From Ulva prolifera (Eukaryota; Chlorophyta; Ulvophyceae; Ulvales; Ulvaceae), in contig CM041197.1 of the NCBI GenBank assembly GCA_023078555.1, positions 6,283,810 to 6,347,809 on the forward strand: 64,000 nucleotides of DNA. Direction: 5' to 3'. The notes below the pieces were generated by a model that was given only the letters and a program-made list of their open reading frames with translations, made no database searches and was not told the DNA's origin. Numbering within the stretch: position 1 is the first letter of the stretch; each line of letters starts with the position of its first letter. Shown here in pieces: positions 41,801-53,055 of the stretch. A program made the translations under genes and the position numbers.

Positions 41801-44530
41801 GAAAGTACACAGTTTTTGAAGATCGTGATCTACACACCAGTTGTTATGCACGCGGGCATAGGCTCAATGTAAATCAGTATATCCGACACACATTAACATT
41901 ATATGTATGTATACAACATGTAGAAATGAGCGCGTCGATGTAAAGGTACTCCCAGGCCTGCCTGCTTCGAAAGTACACAGTTTTCGAAGAACGTGGTCTA
42001 CACGCTAGTAGGAATGCACGCGGGCACGAGGTCAATGAAAAATTTCCATCTCACACCCATTGGCATGATATGTATGTATACAACATGAAGAAGTGAGCGC
42101 GGTGTGTAAAGGCCCTCCCATGCATGTCTTCTCCGAAAGTACACAGTTTTTGAAGAATGTGGACTACACAACAGCTAGAATGCAAGCAGGCATGGGCTCA
42201 ATGTAAATCAGTATATCTGACACACATTGGCATGATATGTATGTATACAACATGTAGAAGTGAGCGCGCCAATGTAAACGTACTCCCATGCCTGCCAGCT
42301 TCGAAAGTACACAGTTTTTGAAGATCGTGGTCTACACACTAGCAGGAATGCACGCGGGCACGAGGTCAATGAAAATTATCCATCTGACACACATTGGCAT
42401 GATATGTATGTATACAACATGAAGAAATGAGCGCGGTGTGTAAAGGCCCTCCCATGCATGTCTTCTCCGAAAGTACACAGTTTTTGAAGAACGTGGACTA
42501 CACAACAGCTAGAATGCAAGCAGGCATGGGCTCAATGTAAATCAGTATATCTGACACACAATAACAGGATATTTATGTATACAACATGAAGAAATGAGCG
42601 CGCCAGTGTAAACGTACCCCCATGCCTGCCAGCTTCGAAAGTACATAGTTTTTGAAGATTGTGGTCTACACACCATTTATTATGCACGCGGGCATGGGCT
42701 CAATGTTAATCAGTATATCGGACACACATTAACAGGATATTTATGTATACAACATGAAGAAATGAGCGCGCCAATGTAAACGTACTCCCATGCCTGCTAG
42801 CTTCGAAAGTACACATTTTTTGAAGATCGTGGTCTACACACTAGCAGGAATGCACGCGGGCACGAGGTCAATGAAAATTATCCATCTGACACACATTGGC
42901 ATGATATGTATGTATACAACATGAAGAAATGAGCGCGGTGTGTAAAGGCCCTCCCATGCATGTCTTCTCCGAAAGTACACAGTTTTTGAAGAACGTGGAC
43001 TACACAACAGCTAGAATGCAAGCAGGCATGGGCTCAATGTAAATCAGTATATCTGACACACAATAACAGGATATTTATGTATACAACATGAAGAAATGAG
43101 CGCGCCAGTGTAAACGTACCCCCATGCCTGCCAGCTTCGAAAGTACACAGTTTTTGAAGATTGTGGTCTACACACCATTTATTATGCACGCGGGCATGGG
43201 CTCAATGTTAACCAGTATATCGGACACACATAACAGGATTTTTATGTATACAACATGAAGAAATGAGCGCGCCAATGTAAACGTACTCCCATGCCTGCTA
43301 GCTTCGAAAGTACACATTTTTTGAAGATCGTGGTCTACACACTAGCAGGAATGCACGCGGGCACGAGGTCAATGAAAATTATCCATCTGATACACATTGG
43401 CATGATATGTATGTATACAACATGAAGAAATGAGCGCGGTGTGTAAAGGCCCTCCCATGCATGTCTTCTCCGAAAGTACACAGTTTTTGAAGAACGTGGA
43501 CTACACAACAGCTAGAATGCAAGCAGGCATGGGCTCAATGTAAATCAGTATATCTGACACACATTAACATGATATTTATGTATACAACATGTAGAAATGA
43601 GTGCGCCAATGTAAACGTACTCCCATGCCTGCCAGCTTCGAAAGTACACAGTTTTTGAAGATCGTGGTCTATACACTAGTAGGAATGCACGCGGGCACGA
43701 GGTCAATGAAAATTATCCATCTGACACACATTGGCATGGTATGTATGTATACAACATGAAGAAATGAGCGCGGTGTGTAAAGGCCCTCCCATGCATGTCT
43801 TCTCCGAAAGTACACAGTTTTTGAAGAACGTGGACTACACAACAGCTAGAATGCAAGCAGGCATGGGCTCAATGTAAATCAGTATATCTGACACACATTA
43901 ACATGATATTTATGTATACAACATGTAGAAATGAGTGCGCCAATGTAAACGTACTCCCATGCCTGCCAGCTTCGAAAGTACACAGTTTTTGAAGATCGTG
44001 GTCTATACACTAGTAGGAATGCACGCGGGCACGAGGTCAATGAAAATTATCCATCTGACACACATTGGCATGGTATGTATGTATACAACATGAAGAAATG
44101 AGCGCGGTGTGTAAAGGCCCTCCCATGCATGTCTTCTCCGAAAGTACACAGTTTTTGAAGAACGTGGACTACACAACAGCTAGAATGCAAGCAGGCATGG
44201 GCTCAATGTAAATCAGTATATCTGACACACATTAACATTATATGTATGTATACAACATGTAGAAATGAGCGCGTCGATGTAAAGGTACTCCCAGGCATGC
44301 CTGCTTCGAAAGTAAAAAGTTTTCGCAGAACGTGGTCTACACACTAGTAGGAATGCACGCGGGCACGAGGTCAATGAAAATTTTCTATCGGACACACATT
44401 GGCATGATATGTATGTATACAACATGAAGAAATGAGCGCGGTGTGTAAAGGCCCTCCCATGCATGTCTTCTCCGAAAGTACACATTTTTTTAAGAACGTG
44501 GACTACACAACAGCTAGAATGCAAGCAGGC
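38868..44530 (-). repeat. 14-mer HOR block with class C monomers
   Basis: Segments starting at 38868 and 41206 (2338 bp apart) match closely over long stretches, including the private variants TTTTCGCAGAACG and ATACAAAATGTAG. A related class C monomer follows at 44213, 3007 bp (18 monomers) further. Class C monomers are concentrated here, with one more near 50780. Confidence 0.75.
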
Positions 44531-47129
44531 ATGGGCTCAATGTAAATCAGTATATCTGACACACATTAACAGGATATTTATGTATACAACATGAAGAAAT
44601 GAGCGCGCCAATGTAAACGTACTCCCATGCCTGCTAGCTTCGAAAGTACACATTTTTTGAAGATCGTGGTCTACACACTAGCAGGAATGCACGCGGGCAC
44701 GAGGTCAATGAAAATTATCCATCTGACACACATTGGCATGATATGTATGTATACAACATGAAGAAATGAGCGCGGTGTGTAAAGGCCCTCCCATGCATGT
44801 CTTCTCCGAAAGTACACAGTTTTTGAAGAACGTGGACTACACAACAGCTAGAATGCAAGCAGGCATGGGCTCAATGTAAATCAGTATATCTGACACACAA
44901 TAACAGGATATTTATGTATACAACATGAAGAAATGAGCGCGCCAGTGTAAACGTACCCCCATGCCTGCCAGCTTCGAAAGTACACAGTTTTTGAAGATTG
45001 TGGTCTACACACCATTTATTATGCACGCGGGCATGGGCTCAATGTTAACCAGTATATCGGACACACATAACAGGATTTTTATGTATACAACATGAAGAAA
45101 TGAGCGCGCCAATGTAAACGTACTCCCATGCCTGCTAGCTTCGAAAGTACACATTTTTTGAAGATCGTGGTCTACACACTAGCAGGAATGCACGCGGGCA
45201 CGAGGTCAATGAAAATTATCCATCTGACACACATTGGCATGATATGTATGTATACAACATGAAGAAATGAGCGCGGTGTGTAAAGGCCCTCCCATGCATG
45301 TCTTCTCCGAAAGTACACAGTTTTTGAAGAACGTGGACTACACAACAGCTAGAATGCAAGCAGGCATGGGCTCAATGTAAATCAGTATATCTGACACACA
45401 TTAACATGATATTTATGTATACAACATGTAGAAATGAGTGCGCCAATGTAAACGTACTCCCATGCCTGCCAGCTTCGAAAGTACACAGTTTTTGAAGATC
45501 GTGGTCTACACACTAGCAGGAATGCACGCGGGCACGAGGTCAATGAAAATTATCCATCTGACACACATTGGCATGATATGTATGTATACAACATGAAGAA
45601 ATGAGCGCGGTGTGTAAAGGCCCTCCCATGCATGTCTTCTCCGAAAGTACACAGTTTTTGAAGAACGTGGACTACACAACAGCTAGAATGCAAGCAGGCA
45701 TGGGCTCAATGCAAATCAGTATATCTGACGCACATTAACAGGATATTTATGTATACAACATGAAGAAATGAGTGCGCCAATGTAAACGTACTCCCATGCC
45801 TGCCAGCTTCGAAAGTACACAGTTTTTGAAGATCGTGGTCTACACACTAGCAGGAATGCACGCGGGCACGAGGTCAATGAAAATTATCCATCTGACACAC
45901 ATTGGCATGATATGTATGTATACAACATGAAGAAATGAGCGCGGTGTGTAAAGGCCCTCCCATGCATGTCTTCTCCGAAAGTACACAGTTTTTGAAGAAC
46001 GTGGACTACACAACAGCTAGAATGCAAGCAGGCATGGGCTCAATGTAAATCAGTATATCTGACACACAATAACAGGATATTTATGTATACAACATGAAGA
46101 AATGAGCGCGCCAGTGTAAACGTACTCCCATGCCTGCCAGCTTCGAAAGTACAAAGTTTTTGAAGATCGTGGTCTACACACTAGTAGGAATGCACGCGGG
46201 CACGAGGTCAATGAAAATTATCCATCTGACACACATTGACATGATATGTATGTATACAACATGAAGAAATGAGTGCGGTGTGTAAAGGCCCTCCCATGCA
46301 TGTCTTCTCCGAAAGTACACAGTTTTTGAAGAACGTGGACTACACAACAGCTAGAATGCAAGCAGGCATGGGCTCAATGTAAATCAGTATATCTGACACA
46401 CAATAACAGGATATTTATGTATACAACATGAAGAAATGAGCGCGCCAGTGTAAACGTACTCCCATGCCTGCCAGCTTCGAAAGTACAAAGTTTTTGAAGA
46501 TTGTGGTCTACACACCATTTATTATGCACGCGGGCATGGGCTCAATTTTAATCAGTATATCGGACACACATTAACAGGATATTTATGTATACAACATGAA
46601 GAAATGAGCGCGCCAATGTAAACGTACTCCCATGCCTGCTAGCTTCGAAAGTACACATTTTTTGAAGATCGTGGTCTACACACTAGCAGGAATGCACGCG
46701 GGCACGAGGTCAATGAAAATTATCCATCTGACACACATTGGCATGATGTGTATGTATACAACATGAAGAAATGAGCGCGGTGTGTAAAGGCCCTCCCATG
46801 CAAGTCTTCTCCGAAAGTACACAGTTTTTGAAGAACGTGGACTACACAACAGCTAGAATGCAAGCAGGCATGGGCTCAATGTAAATCAGTATATCTGACA
46901 CACAATAACAGGATATTTATGTATACAACATGAAGAAATGAGCGCGCCAGTGTAAACGTACTCCCATGCCTGCCAGCTTCGAAAGTACACAGTTTTTGAA
47001 GATCGTGGTCTACACACTAGTAGGAATGCACGCGGGCACGAGGTCAATGAAAATTTTCCATCTGACACACATTGGCATGATATGTATGTATACAACATGA
47101 AGAAAAGAGCGCGGTGTGTAAAGGCCCTC

Positions 47130-50100
47130 CCATGCATGTCTTCTCCGAAAGTACACAGTTGTTGAAGAACGTGGACTACACAACAGCTAGAATGGAAGCA
47201 GGCATGAGCTCAATGTAAATCAGTATATCTGACACACATTAACAGGATATTTATGTATACAACATGATGAAATGAGTGCGCCAATGTAAACGTACTCCGA
47301 TGCCTGCCAGCTTCGAAAGTACACAGTTTTTGAAGATCGTGGTCTACACACTAGTAGGAATGCACGCGGGCACGAGGTCAATGAAAATTATCCATCTGAC
47401 ACACATTGGCATGATATGTATGTATACAACATGAAGAAATGAGCGCGGTGTGTAAAGGCCCTCCCATGCATGTCTTCTCCGAAAGTACACAGTTTTTGAA
47501 GAACGTGGACTACACAACAGCTAGAATGCAAGCATGCATGGGCTCAATGTAAATCAGTATATCTGACACACAATAACAGGATATTTATGTATACAACATG
47601 AAGAAATGAGCGCGCCAGTGTAAACGTACTCCCATGCCTGCCAGCTTCGAAAGTACACAGTTTTTGAAGATTGTGGTCTACACACCATTTATTATGCACG
47701 CGGGCATGGGCTCAATGTTAATCAGTACATCGGACACACATTAAGATGATATTTATGTATACAACATGAAGAAATGAGCGCGCCAATGTAAACGTACTCC
47801 CATGCCTGCTAGCTTCGAAAGTACACATTTTTTGAAGATCGTGGTCTACACACTAGCAGGAATGCACGCGGGCACGAGGTCAATGAAAATTATCCATCTG
47901 ACACACATTGGCATGATGTGTATGTATACAACATGAAGAAATGAGCGCGGTGTGTAAAGGCCCTCCCATGCAAGTCTTCTCCGAAAGTACACAGTTTTTG
48001 AAGAACGTGGACTACACAACAGCTAGAATGCAAGCAGGCATGGGCTCAATGTAAATCAGTATATCTGACACACAATAACAGGATATTTATGTATACAACA
48101 TGAAGAAATGAGCGCGCCAGTGTAAACGTACTCCCATGCCTGCCAGCTTCGAAAGTACACAGTTTTTGAAGATCGTGGTCTACACACTAGTAGGAATGCA
48201 CGCGGGCACGAGGTCAATGAAAATTATCCATCTGACACACATTGACATGATATGTATGTATACAACATGAAGAAATGAGTGCGGTGTGTAAAGGCCCTCC
48301 CATGCATGTCTTCTCCGAAAGTACACCGTTTTTGAAGAACGTGGACTACACAACAGCTAGAATGCAAGCAGGCATGGGCTCAATGTAAATCAGTATATCT
48401 GACACACATTAACAGGATATTTATGTATACAACATGAAGAAATGAGTGCGCCAATGTAAACGTACTCCCATGCCTGCCAGCTTCGAAAGTACACAGTTTT
48501 TGAAAATCGTGGTCCACACACTAGTAGGAATGCACGCGGGCACGAGGTCAATCAAAATTATCCATCTGACACACATTGGCGTGATATGTATGTATACAAC
48601 ATGAAGAAATGAGCGCGGTGTGTAAAGGCCCTCCCATGCATGTCTTCTCCGAAAGTACACAGTTTTTGAAGAACGTGGACTACACAACAGCTAGAATGCA
48701 AGCAGGCATGGGCTCAATGTAAATCAGTATATCTGACACACATTAACAGGATATTTATGTATACAACATGAAGAAATGAGTGCGCCAATGTAAACGTACT
48801 CCCATGCCTGCCAGCTTCGAAAGTACACAGTTTTTGAAGATCGTGGTCTACACACTAGTAGGAATGCACGCGGGCACGAGGTCAATGAAAATTATCCATC
48901 TGACACACATTGACATGATATGTATGTATACTACATGAAGAAATGAGCGCGGTGTGTAAAGGCCCTCCCATGCATGTCTTCTCCGAAAGTACACAGTTTT
49001 TGAAGAACGTGGACTACACAACAGCTAGAATGCAAGCAGGCATGGGCTCAATGTAAATCAGTATATCTGACACACAATAACAGGATATTTATGTATACAA
49101 CATGTAGAAATGAACGCGCCAATGTAAACGTACTCCCATGCCTGCCAGCTTCGAAAGTACACATTTTTTGAAGATCGTGGTCTACACACTGGTAGGAATG
49201 CACGCGGGCACGAGGTCAATGAAAATTTTCCATCTGACACACATTGGCATGATATGTATGTATACAACATGAAGAAAAGAGCGCGGTGTGTAAAGGCCCT
49301 CCCATGCATGTCTTCTCCGAAAGTACACAGTTGTTGAAGAACGTGGACTACACAACAGCTAGAATGGAAGCAGGCATGAGCTCAATGTAAATCAGTATAT
49401 CTGACACACATTAACAGGATATTTATGTATACAACATGATGAAATGAGTGCGCCAATGTAAACGTACTCCGATGCCTGCCAGCTTCGAAAGTACACAGTT
49501 TTTGAAGATCGTGGTCTACACACTAGTAGGAATGCACGCGGGCACGAGGTCAATGAAAATTATCCATCTGACACACATTGGCATGATATGTATGTATACA
49601 ACATGAAGAAATGAGCGCGGTGTGTAAAGGCCCTCCCATGCATGTCTTCTCCGAAAGTACACAGTTTTTGAAGAACGTGGACTACACAACAGCTAGAATG
49701 CAAGCATGCATGGGCTCAATGTAAATCAGTATATCTGACACACAATAACAGGATATTTATGTTTACAACATGAAGAAATGAGCGCGCCAGTGTAAACGTA
49801 CTCCCATGCCTGCCAGCTTCGAAAGTACACAGTTTTTGAAGATTGTGGTCTACACACCATTTATTATGCACGCGGGCATGGGCTCAATGTTAATCAGTAC
49901 ATCGGACACACATTAAGATGATATTTATGTATACAACATGAAGAAATGAGCGCGCCAATGTAAACGTACTCCCATGCCTGCTAGCTTCGAAAGTACACAT
50001 TTTTTGAAGATCGTGGTCTACACACTAGCAGGAATGCACGCGGGCACGAGGTCAATGAAAATTATCCATCTGACACACATTGGCATGATGTGTATGTATA

Positions 50101-51480
50101 CAACATGAAGAAATGAGCGCGGTGTGTAAAGGCCCTCCCATGCAAGTCTTCTCCGAAAGTACACAGTTTTTGAAGAACGTGGACTACACAACAGCTAGAA
50201 TGCAAGCAGGCATGGGCTCAATGTAAATCAGTATATCTGACACACAATAACAGGATATTTATGTATACAACATGAAGAATTGAGCGCGCCAGTGTAAACG
50301 TACTCCCATGCCTGCCAGCTTCGAAAGTACACAGTTTTTGAAGATCGTGGTCTACACACTAGTAGGAATGCACGCGGGCACGAGGTCAATGAAAATTATC
50401 CATCTGACACACATTGACATGATATGTATGTATACAACATGAAGAAATGAGTGCGGTGTGTAAAGGCCCTCCCATGCATGTCTTCTCCGAAAGTACACCG
50501 TTTTTGAAGAACGTGGACTACACAACAGCTAGAATGCAAGCAGGCATGGGCTCAATGTAAATCAGTATATCTGACACACATTAACAGGATATTTATGTAT
50601 ACAACATGAAGAAATGAGTGCGCCAATGTAAACGTACTCCCATGCCTGCCAGCTTCGAAAGTACACAGTTTTTGAAGATCGTGGTCTACACACTAGTAGG
50701 AATGCACGCGGGCACGAGGTCAATGAAAATTATCCATCTGACACACATTGGCGTGATATGTATGTATACAACATGAAGAAATGAGCGCGTCGATGTAAAG
50801 GTACTCCCAGGCCTGCCTGCTTCGAAAGTACACAGTTTTCGCAGAACGTGGTCTACACACTAGTAGGAATGCACGCGGGCACGAGGTCAATGAAAATTAT
50901 CCATCTGACACACATTGACATGATATGTATGTATACAACATGAAGAAATGAGCGCGGTGTGTAAAGGCCCTCCCATGCATGTCTTCTCCGAAAGTACACA
51001 GTTTTTGAAGAACGTGGACTACACAACAGCTAGAATGCAAGCAGGCATGGGCTCAATGTTAATCAGTATATCGGACACACATTAACAGGATATTTATGTA
51101 TACAACATGAAGAAATGAGCGCGCCAATGTAAACGTACTCCCATGCCTGCTAGCTTCGAAAGTACACATTTTTTGAAGATCGTGGTCTACACACTAGCAG
51201 GAATGCACGCGGGCACGAGGTCAATGAAAATTATCCATCTGACACACATTGGCATGATATGTATTTATACAACATGAAGAAATGAGCGCGGTGTGTAAAG
51301 GCCCTCCCATGCATGTCTTGTCCGAAAGTACACAGTTTTTGAAGAACGTGGACTACACAACAGCTAGAATGCAAGCAGGCATGGGCTCAATGTAAATCAG
51401 TATATCTGACACACATTAACAGGATATTTATGTATTCAACATGAAGAAATGAGTGCGCCAATGTAAACGTACTCCCATGC
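47130..51480 (-). repeat. 13-mer HOR duplication
   Basis: Private variants AATGGAAGCAGGCATGAG (47191 and 49363), ACATGATGAAATGAG and CTCCGATGCCTGCC recur 2172 bp apart, which is 13 monomers. The second copy has scattered private changes (for example TATGTTTACAAC near 49760), so the two copies have begun to diverge. Confidence 0.75.
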
Positions 51481-51545
51481 CTGCCAGCTTCGAAAGTACG
51501 CAGTTTTTGAAGATCGTGGTCTACACACTAGTAGGAATGCACGCG

Positions 51546-51550
51546 GGCAC
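51546..51550. repeat. Target-site duplication, left copy (GGCAC)
   Basis: GGCAC immediately left of the LTR matches GGCAC immediately right of the other LTR (61376-61380). Removing the element and one copy restores an uninterrupted satellite monomer (GCGGGCAC followed by GAGGTCAAT), so this is the exact pre-insertion site. Confidence 0.95.
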
Positions 51551-52337
51551 TGTTGAATTGTCGGGTAGCGCAGGGAGCTGGGCACCCTAGCGAGCGTACA
51601 GAAACGACAGGAGAGAAGGACTCGGGTAACAATGTAGCACACAGTGGAATGACTGGAACAGGAGCGCCCCAATCGACCAAAGGTAATTGTGTCGATCACA
51701 GCAAAACACTTGGAATATATGTGCCCAGGCCCATCCCTGCTTTGTGCTGTCCTCGCTACTGATAGCTCTGTGGAACTGTGGAATCGCGCTGCTCGTTGAT
51801 CTCTGTACGGATCAGGGTGCAGCATCCCGCGAGATCTGGCGATCTGCATTGGGATTTGGCATGTATCATCCTCCGTCAATCCAATGCAGCAACATCGTGC
51901 TGCATGGATACGCAGACGTAGGTTGGCTGGCATGGTCTTTGACGCTGCACCCTTGGCGTGCGCAAGCGCAGACCAGGAGTATGCATGCGCCGCATGCATG
52001 ACGTGTCATGCACTGAGCTGGCACTTCGCACTGCCAAAAGGCTGTGGCAAAAGGTGGCATGATACATGGGATTGGTATGTGAGATTATACATGTTGAGGA
52101 ATGCTAGTGGCACTTTTGGGCATGTGGAATTATGCACATGTAGCTGTATGCATGCAGCTCATGTGCACAGCTGTGACGTGGTACATGCTGGCATTCTGAG
52201 GTATTCTTTGGTATACTTTCGCCTGGCTCAAGTTTTGCAAGGCACTAGCCTGAGATACATACACATGTATCCACAATTGGTGCCTGCATATCTGGAATAG
52301 GTGTGCTTCTGAGCAGACAGACTTGGCCATTACAACA
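51551..52337 (-). repeat. 3' LTR (787 bp)
   Basis: Begins TGTTG and ends CAACA, the short inverted termini usual for LTRs. It is the downstream LTR in the element's sense. Compared with the other LTR it has G at 51613 (A at 60644), C at 52229 (T at 61267), and lacks 7 bp found at about 60879-60885. It holds a TATA-like ATATAT patch (about 51715-51720) and overlapping palindromes at 51981-52012. In this position it should supply the 3' end-processing signals of the transcript. Confidence 0.96.
51981..52012. promoter_or_regulatory. Overlapping palindromes in the 3' LTR
   Basis: ATGCATGCG-C-CGCATGCAT (51981-51999) runs into TGCATGAC-GT-GTCATGCA (51995-52012). Both are perfect inverted repeats around a one- or two-base centre. 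The identical pair is in the other LTR at 61019-61050. Paired dyads in an LTR are plausible binding sites for dimeric transcription factors; this is inference. Confidence 0.4.
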
Positions 52338-52346
52338 CCTCCCCCC
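52338..52346 (-). other. Polypurine tract
   Basis: On the element strand this reads GGGGGGAGG and abuts the 3' LTR exactly. This is the expected location and composition for the RNase H-resistant primer of plus-strand DNA synthesis. Confidence 0.9.
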
Positions 52347-52551
52347 ACACACGGGAGCGGAGCAGGGCAAACAAGAATATGCTCTGCAAGCTCAGGGCAA
52401 GTCTGGAAGCTCAGGTAAGCAGATAAATGGAGACAGCACATTGACTTGAATGGTAGGGTACATCATAAGACCGGGGCAATGTGGTATTTACAGAGAAGGG
52501 TCTACTCATCTGGAATACGGATGAGTGACCTTGTTGGAATTAAGGCTAGTT

Positions 52552-52866
52552 CTAGAGCTGGCTGGGGAACTCATCGCAGAGATCGTGGAAATACTCTGGC
52601 AACAATTGACGACCTGAGTAGCGGTTTATCATTTCACTCATGGCCTCATCTAGGTCTAGGACTGCATCATGCAGCCTGCGAGTAACTCTTCTGACATGGC
52701 AGAGGTCAGTGAGGTACTGAGAGTGGTAGTCTCCAAGCGCTGGCATTGTAGTGGCATCTAGCATCAACTGGCGGACGTTCTGGAGAAAGCGTCGACGCTG
52801 GACGAGGGAATGGGATGTCGGATCTTGTGGGATCTCAGGGACTGGCAAGTTTCTAACTGCACACAT
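52552..52866 (-). CDS. Possible third ORF of the element, 104 aa, unrecognised
   Basis: An ATG-initiated frame of 104 codons between pol and the polypurine tract, on the element's coding strand. The frame stays open upstream to a TTG at 52953, with stops at 52963-52965 and 52969-52971. It lies in the same frame as pol, whose own TAA is at 53056-53058. The predicted protein is rich in charged and leucine residues with helix-like spacing (LVQRRRFLQNVRQLML, then RRVTRRLHDAVLDLDEAMSE) and has no transmembrane segment or signal peptide, so it does not look like an envelope protein. I do not recognise the family. It might be an accessory protein, a decayed 3' extension of pol, or chance; most chromoviruses have no ORF here. 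Confidence 0.35.
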   Translation of the reverse strand: MCAVRNLPVPEIPQDPTSHSLVQRRRFLQNVRQLMLDATTMPALGDYHSQYLTDLCHVRRVTRRLHDAVLDLDEAMSEMINRYSGRQLLPEYFHDLCDEFPSQL

Positions 52867-53055
52867 AGGTGGGTTCAGATGATGGAATTGGGTCTGTCGG
52901 GTTTTATGGAAGTCACATGATGGAAAAACAGGTTGGTGCCCCGCGACATGCAACCTGGCGGATCAGATTTAGGCAGGGGTTGGCCTTGCTCCCGGGAGCC
53001 CCCTTCTCACATCACCTATGGCCTGGAAATCCCCGGCCTCACAGAGGCAGTCTGC

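Larger units (their letters stand above)
38491..51550 (-). repeat. 167-bp satellite array, reverse domain (left of transposon)
   Basis: The same 167-bp satellite, now reading on the minus strand, about 78 monomers. Besides classes A and B it contains a fourth class (C), recognisable on the plus strand by GTCGATGTAAAGGTACTCCC and the tail GCCTGCCTGCTTCGAAAG. HOR spacings here are whole monomer numbers but differ from the forward side: 2338 bp (14-mer) between 38868 and 41206, 1002 and 1336 bp sub-spacings of the CATCTCACACCC variant (39709, 40711, 42047), 1838 bp (11-mer) near 43.2-45.0 kb, and 2172 bp (13-mer) between 47191 and 49363. The final monomer is cut by the transposon at 51550. Confidence 0.97.

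Noticed and set aside
4345-51480. Many 62-103 codon ORFs repeated throughout the satellite
   Set aside because: They begin with TTG or other non-ATG codons or inside monomers, span two monomers, and recur only because the DNA repeats. 167 and 334 are not multiples of three, so no frame survives along the array.
51436-51999. 187-codon ORF on the minus strand
   Set aside because: It runs across the LTR-satellite junction, joining LTR sequence to a satellite monomer. It is a chance frame created by the insertion.
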